64,000 nucleotides of DNA. Origin: Roseofilum capinflatum BLCC-M114. GTDB lineage: Bacteria; Cyanobacteriota; Cyanobacteriia; Cyanobacteriales; Desertifilaceae. Below are positions 36,312-44,849 of this stretch, piece after piece. The notes beneath the pieces are model-generated. The model ran no database searches, was not told the origin of the DNA, and saw only the letters and a list, made by a program, of their open reading frames with translations. The DNA lies in assembly GCF_030068505.1 (NCBI RefSeq), contig NZ_JAQOSO010000009.1:1-64000 (forward strand), given 5' to 3'. The translations under genes were made by a program, and so were the position numbers. The stretch's first letter is position 1; each line of letters begins with the position of its first letter.

Positions 36312-36671
36312 ATGAATCTGGACACAACACATCCCAGGGTCAACCTGTGGCAACAGGTTTGCGGTTGGTTTGCACCATCGTCTCAAGTTGCCACACTTCC
36401 CTTACCCTGGACAAGCTCTGACCCCGTGGTTTTTCTGGAAGGGGAAGGTGTGGTTCACCAACCCATTCCTCCCTATGGACGGGGACGGGTGTATTACCGA
36501 GGGTCATGGTGGCCGGCCACCTGCACCGAAGAGACAACGTTGCTCGCAGGTCAGGAGGTGAGGGTCATTCAACGACAGAATATCACGTTATGGGTCACAC
36601 CTGTAGCGTCTTCCTTAAGATCTCCCCCTTTCATGTCGGCGACAGCCGAAACCCCCTTTATTTCTCCTTAG
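36312..36671 (+). CDS. NfeD-like OB-fold protein
   Basis: A 119-residue protein whose core (GRGRVYYRGSWWPATCTEE, GQEVRVIQRQNITLWV) matches the C-terminal OB-fold of NfeD proteins, which work with membrane-bound proteases or stomatins. It lacks any TM helix or protease domain. ATG 36312 follows GGAGA; an upstream GTG frame is less likely. The C-terminal residues FMSATAETPF are encoded by the 22-bp dispersed repeat. Its stop overlaps the convergent nth gene by 14 bp. Confidence 0.7.
   Translation: MNLDTTHPRVNLWQQVCGWFAPSSQVATLPLPWTSSDPVVFLEGEGVVHQPIPPYGRGRVYYRGSWWPATCTEETTLLAGQEVRVIQRQNITLWVTPVASSLRSPPFMSATAETPFISP
36630..36651. repeat. 22-bp dispersed repeat, copy 2
   Basis: An exact copy of 28755..28776, here inside the end of the NfeD-like gene. 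Confidence 0.7.
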
Positions 36672-37335
36672 AGGCGAGGTCTGTAGCTTGATTAAACGGA
36701 CATAAATCTGCTAACTGACAATTATCACAATCGGGTTTTTTCGCCTTACAAATGGCGCGACCATGGTAAATGAGGCGGATTGACCAGTTTTCCCAATCGG
36801 GTTGGGGGAGAAGACGCATGAGGTCTCGCTCTACCCGAATGGGATCTTTGTGTTCGGTTAAGCCTAGGCGATCGCTTAAACGCTTGACATGAGTATCAAC
36901 GGTTACCCCCATATTGATGCCAAAACCGTGGGCGAGGACAACATTGGCGGTTTTGCGAGCGACTCCGGGAAGTGTGAGCAATTCTTCCATTCTTTTAGGC
37001 ACTTGGCCGCCAAATTCTTGCTCGATCGCTTGACAAGCCCCTTTTATATTTTTAGCTTTATTGCGATAGAATCCGGTCGATCGCACCAAAGCCTCCAATT
37101 CCTCTAACGGTGCATCCGCTAACCTGGGGGCATCCGGATAGCGTCGGAATAATTCTGGCGTGACTTGATTCACTCGCTCATCCGTGCATTGGGCGGATAA
37201 AATGGTTGCCACCAACAACTGTACGGGGGTTTCATAGGTTAACGTGCAGGTAGCATCAGGATACAAACGCTTCAGCCGAATAAGGATTTCCCTGGCTCTT
37301 TGCTGTTTGGCTGACCATTTGCGGGTGATATTCAT
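36658..37335 (-). CDS. nth: Endonuclease III (DNA glycosylase/AP lyase)
   Basis: A 225-residue base-excision repair enzyme acting on oxidised pyrimidines. The helix-hairpin-helix LPGVARKTANVVLAHGFG (with catalytic Lys in the HhH), the VDTHVKRLSDRLGL segment with the catalytic Asp, and the C-terminal iron-sulfur loop CKAKKPDCDNCQLADLC (four cysteines) are all present. It starts at ATG 37335 and is convergent with the NfeD-like gene. Confidence 0.97.
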   Translation of the reverse strand: MNITRKWSAKQQRAREILIRLKRLYPDATCTLTYETPVQLLVATILSAQCTDERVNQVTPELFRRYPDAPRLADAPLEELEALVRSTGFYRNKAKNIKGACQAIEQEFGGQVPKRMEELLTLPGVARKTANVVLAHGFGINMGVTVDTHVKRLSDRLGLTEHKDPIRVERDLMRLLPQPDWENWSIRLIYHGRAICKAKKPDCDNCQLADLCPFNQATDLASKEK

Positions 37336-37382
37336 CGATACTTGGATAATGTCAATTCATTTTAATTGTTATATCAAATTCA

Positions 37383-38363
37383 ATGACCCCGGTTCGTATC
37401 CTCTCCATTTTCCTGTTGATCGGCGTTGGCTTAGGCTTAACCTTAGCCCTTTCTCTCTCGTTTGGTGCGGTTCCCCTGACGCAAACTGAACTCTGGCAGG
37501 CTCTCTGGCATCAGGGAGATGGGGTGAATCAAACGATTATTTGGCAGTTGCGACTTCCTAGAGTCGTGGCGGCGGTTTGCGTAGGTTCAGCTTTGGGAAC
37601 CTCTGGCGCGTTGTTGCAAGGGATGTTACGCAATCCTTTAGCGACTCCCTTTTTACTCGGTATTTCTGCGGGTGCGGGTTTAGTCTCGGTGGCAATGGTG
37701 ACCTTGGGAATTGCCCAAAGTTGGATACCTTTGGGGGCTTGGTTAGGGGCGGTTTTAACCACGACTCTGGTTTATGGGTTGGCTCGCAGTGGGAATGGCA
37801 TCTCTGTAGAGCGGTTGATTTTAGGCGGTGTGGCGATCTCTTCCCTGTTTGGGGCGGTTCAGACCACGTTGCTGTTATTATCGGCCGATAGCCGCATTCA
37901 GCAGGCGCTCAATTGGTTGGTGGGTAGCTTGAATGGTCGGGGATGGTCGGAGGTGCGGGTGGCGGCTCCCTATTTGCTGGTGGCGTTGATCGGCGCTATT
38001 CTCTTAGCCCGATCGCTCAATGTACTCAATTTAGGCGATGATTTAGCGGTAGGATTAGGCGTATCCTTGGGGCGATCGCGTCTCCTCATTGGCTCTACGG
38101 CTACCTTACTGGCGGCTGGCGCGGTCAGTATTGCCGGATTAATCGGTTTTGTGGGTCTGATTGTTCCCCATGGTATTCGCTTACTCATTGGTGGTAATGA
38201 TTATCGCTGGATTATTCCCCTCTCGGCTCTCGGAGGCGCTTGGGTGCTAACGTTGGCGGACTTGCTCTCCCGGTTGGGTGCAGTGGAATTACCCGTAGGT
38301 GCGGTGACGGCTCTGTTGGGTTCCCCTTTGTTTGTCTGGTTACTCTATCGGCGATCGATGTAA
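37383..38363 (+). CDS. FecCD-family iron/cobalamin ABC permease
   Basis: A 326-residue ABC-import permease with the BtuC/FecCD fold (about nine to ten helices): TIIWQLRLPRVVAAVCVGSA, GTSGALLQGMLRNPLATPF, and IGFVGLIVPHGIRLLIGGNDY, the conserved cytoplasmic coupling loop. The substrate is a siderophore, haem or B12-type complex. Neither the binding protein nor the ATPase is adjacent, so the transporter is incomplete here. It is transcribed divergently from nth. Confidence 0.92.
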   Translation: MTPVRILSIFLLIGVGLGLTLALSLSFGAVPLTQTELWQALWHQGDGVNQTIIWQLRLPRVVAAVCVGSALGTSGALLQGMLRNPLATPFLLGISAGAGLVSVAMVTLGIAQSWIPLGAWLGAVLTTTLVYGLARSGNGISVERLILGGVAISSLFGAVQTTLLLLSADSRIQQALNWLVGSLNGRGWSEVRVAAPYLLVALIGAILLARSLNVLNLGDDLAVGLGVSLGRSRLLIGSTATLLAAGAVSIAGLIGFVGLIVPHGIRLLIGGNDYRWIIPLSALGGAWVLTLADLLSRLGAVELPVGAVTALLGSPLFVWLLYRRSM

Positions 38364-38435
38364 TCTCAAGATCGTCTGGGGTGGAAAACTTGGCTCAAAT
38401 CCCCCTTGAATGCCATCAAGAATCATCCATAATGA

Positions 38436-39656
<1,221 letters not shown>

Positions 39657-39687
39657 ATCCCAATCTCAAAAAAAAATTCCTAGGGGG

Positions 39688-39716
39688 TTGTGTTTTTACT
39701 AAACCTTATGCTAAAT
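39688..39716 (+). promoter_or_regulatory. Candidate promoter for tRNA-Tyr (and perhaps tRNA-Thr)
   Basis: TTGTGT, a 17-nt spacer and CTAAAT, ending 20 nt before tRNA-Tyr. Both boxes are imperfect. Confidence 0.3.
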
Positions 39717-39736
39717 TAGGAAGTCGGTGAGCGAAA

Positions 39737-39818
39737 GGGTCGATGCCCGAGTGGTTAATGGGGGCGGACTGTAAATCCGCTGGCAATGCCTACGCTGGTT
39801 CAAATCCAGCTCGGCCCA
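39737..39818 (+). tRNA. tRNA-Tyr (anticodon GUA)
   Basis: 82 nt with a class II long variable arm. Acceptor stem GGGTCGA pairs with TCGGCCC (one T-G pair), followed by discriminator A. The anticodon GTA is at 39771..39773 in loop CTGTAAA. The T loop GTTCAAATCC is standard. CCA is not encoded. Confidence 0.95.
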
Positions 39819-39869
39819 TCACCGCCTCTTCTGACCTAGAGTTCAGAATTAGGATGTAGTCAATACACT

Positions 39870-39941
39870 GCCCGTGTAGCTCAGTGGTAGAGCACACCCT
39901 TGGTAAGGGTGAGGTCACGAGTTCAATCCTCGTCACGGGCT
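39870..39941 (+). tRNA. tRNA-Thr (anticodon GGU), element attachment site
   Basis: 72 nt with a perfect acceptor stem GCCCGTG/CACGGGC, D loop AGTGGTA, anticodon loop TTGGTAA (GGT at 39902..39904) and T loop TTCAATC. Its 3' portion (39896 onward) is repeated exactly at 46657..46706, and the integrase gene starts 87 bp downstream. The intact copy is therefore regenerated by the element's own end. Confidence 0.96.
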
Positions 39942-39945
39942 TCCT
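39896..39945. repeat. attL: 50-bp direct repeat, left copy
   Basis: From the anticodon-arm end of tRNA-Thr to 4 nt past the gene. Identical to 46657..46706. Confidence 0.92.
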
Positions 39946-40028
39946 TACTGGTAACGGTTTCGTTGATTGGGTTAACCCCTTAAGTGACTCATTGTGTGTT
40001 TGTGGACAAACTAAACCCACAAATCACT

Positions 40029-41294
40029 ATGAAAAAGCGATTACCAAAAATTCAACCAGAAAATCGTAATGGGTATATACGCCTAAGATGGTCGTACCTA
40101 GGTAAGCGATACACTCTATCAAATTTGGGTAGGTATGATGACCCATTAGACATGAGTATCACCCAAAGTGTAATCGGTCAGATTAAACGGGATATCCATT
40201 TAGGCAAGTTTGACCCATCCCTGCAAGCGTACAGCCAGAATCATATCGACAACGAAAATAGAATGGTGACGTTTTTGGAGGAGTCACTTCAATGGGGATT
40301 AGATGACGTTTGGGAGTTTTACAAAGATATCAAGCGCAACGATGCACCGTTAACCACACAAAAGAACCATTGGGCAATGGTTGACAACGCTATTGGGCGA
40401 TTATCACCGAGTGAACTAATTTCACATAGCGCCAAAGGGTTAGTAACCGCTTTACTTCTCTATTATGGTGGTGCAACACTTGAGAGATTGTTGAATAACA
40501 TCATTGCAGCAAGTAACCTTGCCTATGAGCATGGAAAGATAGCAGAAAGTTATTGGGGAAAAGTCAAAAAACAACTACCCAGTAGGAAACAACAAAAAAG
40601 AGACAGCAACCGAACACAGAAGGCTTACTCAGTAGATGAAGTAGCAGCTATCTTAGAGGCACTCAAAAGCGATAAATATTGCCCACATAAAAGCGCTTAT
40701 TCACATAGCAACTATTATCGGTTTGTTGAGTTTTTGGTGTTGACCGGTTGCAGACCAGGTGAGGCGATAGCGCTAACCTGGGGTGATATTGAAGGGGGGA
40801 AAATACGCTTCAATAAATCCTATTCATTAGGTGTTCTCAAGGGAACCAAAAATGGAAAAACCCGCTATTTTCCTATTAATGACAGACTGAATGATTGTTT
40901 GATGGATGCACTTATGGGACTGAATCTTGTCCCAATGGTTAACGGCTACTTTTTACCTGTAGCAGCAGACATAGATGAAGGGGTGACTAACTGTAAGAAC
41001 GCATTGAAACCAGACTTATTAAGCTGTCTGGTTTTTTCATCTATTACTGGTGGCTACATCAATCTACAAAATTTTACTAACAGAGTGTTTAAGAGGGTAA
41101 TCGATGGGTTGTATAATGATGGATTGATTAAACAGAAGTTGCCCACATACAACCTTAGAAACACCTCTGCAAGCTTCTATCTTAGAATGGGTGTAGATAG
41201 AGCCACCATTGCTCATCTATTTGAGACATCAGGAGAGATGTTAGACCGGCATTACTTCTCACCTGATGCAAGCGTAGAGTTACCAGAGATGTAA
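40029..41294 (+). CDS. Tyrosine recombinase (element integrase)
   Basis: A 421-residue integrase. The N-terminal part (KKRLPKIQPENRNGYIRLRW) resembles arm-binding domains of phage-type integrases, followed by a SAM-like core-binding domain and a catalytic domain. Box I arginine is Arg242 in LTGCRPGEAIALTWGDI, and box II is YNLRNTS with Arg377, where the usual HxxRH is changed. The nucleophile is Tyr409 in LDRHYF; the usual LGHSS is replaced by LFETSGE. The tyrosine and both arginines are kept, so it is probably active, with a variant active site seen in some cyanobacterial integrases. The start could be ATG 40029 or an upstream GTG at 39984. It lies directly after attL. Confidence 0.85.
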   Translation: MKKRLPKIQPENRNGYIRLRWSYLGKRYTLSNLGRYDDPLDMSITQSVIGQIKRDIHLGKFDPSLQAYSQNHIDNENRMVTFLEESLQWGLDDVWEFYKDIKRNDAPLTTQKNHWAMVDNAIGRLSPSELISHSAKGLVTALLLYYGGATLERLLNNIIAASNLAYEHGKIAESYWGKVKKQLPSRKQQKRDSNRTQKAYSVDEVAAILEALKSDKYCPHKSAYSHSNYYRFVEFLVLTGCRPGEAIALTWGDIEGGKIRFNKSYSLGVLKGTKNGKTRYFPINDRLNDCLMDALMGLNLVPMVNGYFLPVAADIDEGVTNCKNALKPDLLSCLVFSSITGGYINLQNFTNRVFKRVIDGLYNDGLIKQKLPTYNLRNTSASFYLRMGVDRATIAHLFETSGEMLDRHYFSPDASVELPEM

Positions 41295-41316
41295 ATGGGT
41301 ATGTGTTGAAAAGAAT

Positions 41317-41340
41317 TTAGGGTAAATTTTTAGGGTAAAT
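41317..41340. repeat. Paired TTAGGGTAAAT boxes, pair 1
   Basis: Two exact 11-bp copies (41317..41327 and 41330..41340) spaced 13 bp start to start, just after the integrase stop. A second pair with the same spacing is at 45580..45603. Confidence 0.8.
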
Positions 41341-41357
41341 AGCTGTGATACTTGCAC

Positions 41358-41371
41358 CTATTGAACAGTAG
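41358..41371. promoter_or_regulatory. Degenerate element operator (CTATTGAACAGTAG)
   Basis: It matches the 14-bp palindrome CTACTGTACAGTAG at 12 of 14 positions and lies upstream of the 92-residue protein gene. Confidence 0.4.
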
Positions 41372-41440
41372 ACACTTATCTATCATCACTATTTTAATTA
41401 TAAGAAAAAAGCATAATAGCTCTTGCCCTTGCCTACTATG

Positions 41441-41454
41441 CTACTGTACGGTAG
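41441..41454. promoter_or_regulatory. Palindromic operator candidate CTACTGTACGGTAG
   Basis: One mismatch from a perfect 14-bp palindrome. It lies 22 bp before the start of the 92-residue protein, close to where a promoter -10/+1 would be expected. The same sequence recurs at 44744..44757. Confidence 0.6.
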
Positions 41455-41475
41455 AGAGAAAGTAGGTAACCTAAA

Positions 41476-41754
41476 ATGAAGCACAAGAGTAACACAACTG
41501 GATTAAGACCCGTTCATAGCAAGTGGAAATCATGTAAGGAGACTAAACCGGTAAGGATACCAGTGACGCTAATAGATGACGTTTTAGCTTACGCTAGGGC
41601 GCTAGATTGTGGGGATTTACAGCCACCTAGTCAACATCGTGAGTTAGATAAAGTCGTTAAAATATTGAATGACGCTCTATCGTTAAAAGCTAACTCAGGG
41701 GGTAAGATTAAAGCCAAAATAAAGGAAGCGTTAGAGGTAATTGAAAGACTTTAA
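41476..41754 (+). CDS. Small putative DNA-binding regulator (92 aa)
   Basis: A basic-then-acidic protein. The core TKPVRIPVTLIDDVLAYARALD reads as a beta strand followed by a helix, reminiscent of ribbon-helix-helix regulators, and the C-terminal half is helical. This is by eye only. It sits immediately after two operator-like palindromes and just before the replication gene, so it is a good candidate for the element's copy-number or excision regulator. AGGTAA lies before ATG 41476. Confidence 0.6.
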   Translation: MKHKSNTTGLRPVHSKWKSCKETKPVRIPVTLIDDVLAYARALDCGDLQPPSQHRELDKVVKILNDALSLKANSGGKIKAKIKEALEVIERL

Positions 41755-41774
41755 TTAGAGAGAGTTAATGTAAA

Positions 41775-41855
41775 ATGATTGAATGTGGGGTAACCACAAA
41801 AAAGAAACGACCGGAGGTCACCCCTACCGGTCATTCAAAAACACTAAAAGATTAA
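41775..41855 (+). CDS. Overlapping leader ORF (26 codons) upstream of the primase
   Basis: ATG 41775 opens a 26-codon frame (MIECGVTTKKKRPEVT at its start) that ends with TAA at 41853..41855. Its last A is the first base of the replication gene ATG (TAATG). AGAGAGAG lies about 10 nt before it. The TAATG overlap suggests translational coupling. A small hairpin (GACCGG/CCGGTC, 41809..41832) covers a GGAGGT inside the ORF. Whether the peptide has a function of its own is unknown. Confidence 0.5.
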   Translation: MIECGVTTKKKRPEVTPTGHSKTLKD

Positions 41856-44524
41856 TGTACAATAGTAATACAAATACCGTCGTGTCCGCAACGGGTAGTT
41901 CTTCTAATACTACCAGTATACCACAAAATGAGAATCATTCCCACGTTTCGCTAGAGGATTGGTTTGCTCAACAGATGGCAAAATCGGGAATCACTAACCC
42001 AACCCTGTTAAAGCAGTTCAAACATCATGAATCTGGGTTCACCGTTACCGGTATAGATGCTGATGGGAAACCAAATAGGAAGTCTTGGCAATTGCGGTTA
42101 AAGAACCCTGGTAATGGCGCTAAGTACAAATGCAGGAAGAGACAAGAAGGAGAGGGCTGTAGTTATGATGCTCTCCTTCTTGGTGGTCGGTTAAGTGACT
42201 TTCCACTGGTAGCCCAAAAAAATCAACAGCACTTGTCTACGGTTAAATCCGACAAGGAACTATGGGTTCTGATGACCGCTTTTGATAACCTCCCTATCGT
42301 CATCACAGAAGGGGCAAAAAAGGCAGCGTGTGGACTTGAGAACGGTTATATAACTCTGTCCATTCCAGGTTGCACAATGGGACTCAAACCGGAATCAACT
42401 GAGTTGGTAGACACCCTAAGAGCGTTCTGTGGGAAGGATAGACCCGTAACCCTAATCCCTGACTCTGACTTTAGGGTAAACCCGGACGTTTACCGAGCAT
42501 GGCGTAAGCTGGCGAAAGTATTAGAAGATAGGGGGTGTAAGGTACGAGTTGGGACGTGGGAAGCAACCGACATCCCAACCCGTGAGAAGCTGACAATCAA
42601 GGACGTTAAAGGAATGGATGATTTTATCGTCAACGGTGGCGACTTTGATAAGGTCATCAAGACCGCAATGACTATCGCTCAATGGGAGAAGCAATTCCCA
42701 GAGCCAAAAGCCAAAGGAAAAACTGACCAAAGGAAGGGAAGCGGTAGCGCTAAACTCTCCCCCATTGAAAAGGCTCAATTAGCCATTAATGGTTTAGGGG
42801 TTCATCTCAGGTTTAACGAACTGTCTAAAGAGATTGAGTCATCCCCCGGTGAGGGTGTAGATGGTGATGCGCTATGGGTGCGTGGCTGTGCTGATTCTGA
42901 CCTGTACACTTCCGTTGATACGTTCTATCGTGTCCTAGGCATTGAAGCTAAGAAGGACAGCTACCACCCCATACAGGAGTATCTCAAGGGATGTCATGAG
43001 AAGTATGGGGATGACGTATCGGTTCTAAATGACATTGCTAGACGCTATCTAGGCACAAGTGACTCATTACATCAAACCTTCCTGGTCAAGTGGCTTATAG
43101 GCGCTGTAGCTAGGGCTATGACACCAGGATGCAAGATGGATACAGCGCTAGTTCTCCATGGTTCCCAAGGTATCGGTAAATCCACATTCTTTAACGTCCT
43201 TGCTGGTGACTGGTTTACCGACTCTCTGGACAAGCTAGATAGCAGCAACAAAGACGAGCTATTAAAGGCTCACCAATCATGGGTTATTGAGTTGGCAGAG
43301 ATTGAAAACGCTTTCAGCAAGACGGCTATCAGCAAAATAAAGCAGTCAATGTCAGCAACCACTGACCAAATTAGACCCCCCTACGGACGCAAGACAGAGA
43401 AGTGTAAGCGGGGGTTTGTCATCTGTGGCACAACCAACCAAACCCAGTTTCTCAATGACCCCACTGGCTCTAGACGGTTTTGGGTTATCTCCTGTAACGG
43501 ACGGGTTAATCGTGAGTTACTCACTCAAGAGCGTGACCAAATATGGGGCGCTGCATACGCTCTATGGGCTAAGGGTGAAAAGTGGTATCTAACGGAGTTT
43601 GAAGAGGAAGCGTTAGCCATCAACAATGAGGGTTATGAGTCTCAAGACCCATGGGTAGAGTTTCTCAGGGATGCACTACTTGAAAGGGGAGAACAGACAA
43701 CTACGGTCAAAGACTGCTTTGAGCATCTAGACATGCCTGAGCCTAAATCCCACAACTCAAAGGAGTCAAGACGGATTAAAGATTGCTTGACCCATTTGGG
43801 CTATCAACCAGAGAAGTTTTACCGGAACGGAAAGCAGGTTAGAGGATGGGCTATTGAATCCCTAGACAAACTCAATCAAAACTTTGGGAATTCACTGTCT
43901 CAACTGTCTCAAGACGCTGGAACCCAGTCAGCACAAGCTTTTGACAACAAGACAGTACAACAAAACCCACTGTCTCACACTGTCTCGTCTGTCTCAACCA
44001 ATGATGATGGGGATGCAGAACAAGACAGACAAGACAGTAACAAGACAGTTCAAGACAGTCTACTGTCTCACCCTCAAACCCATACAGGGCAAGGGGTACA
44101 GGATAATAAGACAGTTGAGACAGTAAAACCCCAAACTTTCAATCAGAATGACTTACCGTTCTCTAGGGGGGATAACGTTTGGGTCACTACCGCCAACGGT
44201 AAACGGGAGGGAACCATTACTAACCCCCCTGATAGATATGGGGAGTGGGGAGTAGAGTTCAAGAACAGTAAAGGAGAGTGGATGAGCCACCGATTCCCGT
44301 CAGAAGGGTTATCGCCTAGAGAAGAGTCCGACGGCTACTCTGTAGGTGACAAAGTTTGGGTTAAAGATGCTCAGGGTAACTCTAGGGAAGGGGTTATCAC
44401 TCACCCCAAGGATGAGGACGGGAAATGGGGGTTAAAAATCAACGTTGGAACAAGTAGAGAAGAGGAGTGGAAAAAAGACATCTACTACCCCTCTGATGAG
44501 CTGACCCCTAGGCTGATGAGCTGA
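41855..44524 (+). CDS. Primase-helicase replication protein (Toprim + VapE-type SF3-like)
   Basis: An 889-residue replication initiator. The N-terminal half holds a DUF3854/Toprim-like primase: Glu152 in VITEGAKKAA and the Asp pair 203/205 in IPDSDF. A VapE-type helicase follows: Walker A HGSQGIGKST with Lys442, Walker B IELAEIE, sensor ICGTTNQ and the arginine in TGSRRFW. Residues about 680-757 form a linker whose DNA carries 13 ACTGTCT-type repeats. The C-terminus has two related SH3/KOW-like modules (about 770-825 RGDNVWVTTANGK; about 830-885 VGDKVWVKDAQG). ATG 41855 is preferred because it overlaps the leader ORF; ATG 41783 in frame would add 24 residues. A 20-bp tandem duplication has changed the last residues. 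It is transcribed alone and followed by a terminator hairpin. Confidence 0.85.
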   Translation: MYNSNTNTVVSATGSSSNTTSIPQNENHSHVSLEDWFAQQMAKSGITNPTLLKQFKHHESGFTVTGIDADGKPNRKSWQLRLKNPGNGAKYKCRKRQEGEGCSYDALLLGGRLSDFPLVAQKNQQHLSTVKSDKELWVLMTAFDNLPIVITEGAKKAACGLENGYITLSIPGCTMGLKPESTELVDTLRAFCGKDRPVTLIPDSDFRVNPDVYRAWRKLAKVLEDRGCKVRVGTWEATDIPTREKLTIKDVKGMDDFIVNGGDFDKVIKTAMTIAQWEKQFPEPKAKGKTDQRKGSGSAKLSPIEKAQLAINGLGVHLRFNELSKEIESSPGEGVDGDALWVRGCADSDLYTSVDTFYRVLGIEAKKDSYHPIQEYLKGCHEKYGDDVSVLNDIARRYLGTSDSLHQTFLVKWLIGAVARAMTPGCKMDTALVLHGSQGIGKSTFFNVLAGDWFTDSLDKLDSSNKDELLKAHQSWVIELAEIENAFSKTAISKIKQSMSATTDQIRPPYGRKTEKCKRGFVICGTTNQTQFLNDPTGSRRFWVISCNGRVNRELLTQERDQIWGAAYALWAKGEKWYLTEFEEEALAINNEGYESQDPWVEFLRDALLERGEQTTTVKDCFEHLDMPEPKSHNSKESRRIKDCLTHLGYQPEKFYRNGKQVRGWAIESLDKLNQNFGNSLSQLSQDAGTQSAQAFDNKTVQQNPLSHTVSSVSTNDDGDAEQDRQDSNKTVQDSLLSHPQTHTGQGVQDNKTVETVKPQTFNQNDLPFSRGDNVWVTTANGKREGTITNPPDRYGEWGVEFKNSKGEWMSHRFPSEGLSPREESDGYSVGDKVWVKDAQGNSREGVITHPKDEDGKWGLKINVGTSREEEWKKDIYYPSDELTPRLMS
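43894..44124. repeat. Array of 13 ACTGTCT/AGACAGT repeats inside the primase gene
   Basis: Exact 7-mers start at 43894, 43903, 43950, 43969, 43979, 44032, 44043, 44053, 44062, 44109 and 44118; variants start at 43988 and 44023. Several are 9-10 bp apart, about one helical turn. Both orientations occur. The copies fall in different codon phases and so encode different peptides (LSQ, TVS, KTV, QDS). The conservation is therefore at DNA level. Confidence 0.9.
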
Positions 44525-44532
44525 CCCCTAGG
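44493..44532. repeat. 20-bp tandem duplication at the primase stop
   Basis: CTGATGAGCTGACCCCTAGG occurs twice in tandem. Because 20 is not a multiple of 3, the second copy is read in another frame: the protein now ends LTPRLMS with TGA. Without the duplication it would end LTPREE with TAA, matching the LSPREE of the upstream module. Confidence 0.9.
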
Positions 44533-44563
44533 GAAGAATAAAATTCCTGGCAATCATCCTCAC

Positions 44564-44600
44564 GTGGCTATCGTCATAGGTAGCCACAATTTCCTTTTGT
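44564..44600 (+). terminator. Terminator hairpin of the primase gene
   Basis: GTGGCTA (44564..44570) pairs with TAGCCAC (44581..44587), followed by a T-rich tract. Confidence 0.6.
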
Positions 44601-44620
44601 CATGGCTTGATAACTTTCAC

Positions 44621-44682
44621 TTTGTTTTCACTCTGTACTATCAAACTCCTATAGGGTTGTGATAGTACAGAGTGAAAACAAA
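44621..44682. repeat. 23-bp perfect inverted repeat
   Basis: Arms 44621..44643 and 44660..44682 are fully complementary, with a 16-nt loop, followed by CGTTTTTTT. It is far longer than a terminator stem needs to be. It marks the left edge of the iteron/palindrome region and could be a strong terminator, an RNA structure or a single-strand origin hairpin. Confidence 0.85.
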
Positions 44683-44743
44683 ACGTTTTTTTGGGTAATG
44701 TGCAATGATGTGACTTAACGCAGATTGGTAATGTGCAATAAAC

Positions 44744-44757
44744 CTACTGTACGGTAG
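44744..44757. promoter_or_regulatory. Palindromic operator candidate CTACTGTACGGTAG
   Basis: Identical to 41441..41454. Confidence 0.6.
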
Positions 44758-44835
44758 TAGTCTGCATTAAATCATAGATTTTTACTTATAATGTGCGTTG
44801 CATATTATCGTTAAAGTCTATTGCAACCCATAGCT

Positions 44836-44849
44836 CTACTGTACAGTAG
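44836..44849. promoter_or_regulatory. Perfect 14-bp palindrome CTACTGTACAGTAG
   Basis: The consensus member of the set, directly abutting a TAATGTGCAAT iteron at 44850. Confidence 0.65.

Noticed and set aside
39790-40020. Minus-strand ORF across the tRNA genes
   Set aside because: It runs antisense through tRNA-Thr and most of the integrase leader, with no ribosome-binding site or family resemblance.
43894-44124. Protein-level tandem repeat in the primase
   Set aside because: The DNA 7-mers fall in several codon phases and both strands and give different peptides.
44621-44682. Insertion-sequence terminal repeats
   Set aside because: The arms are only 16 nt apart and no transposase is present, so it is a hairpin.
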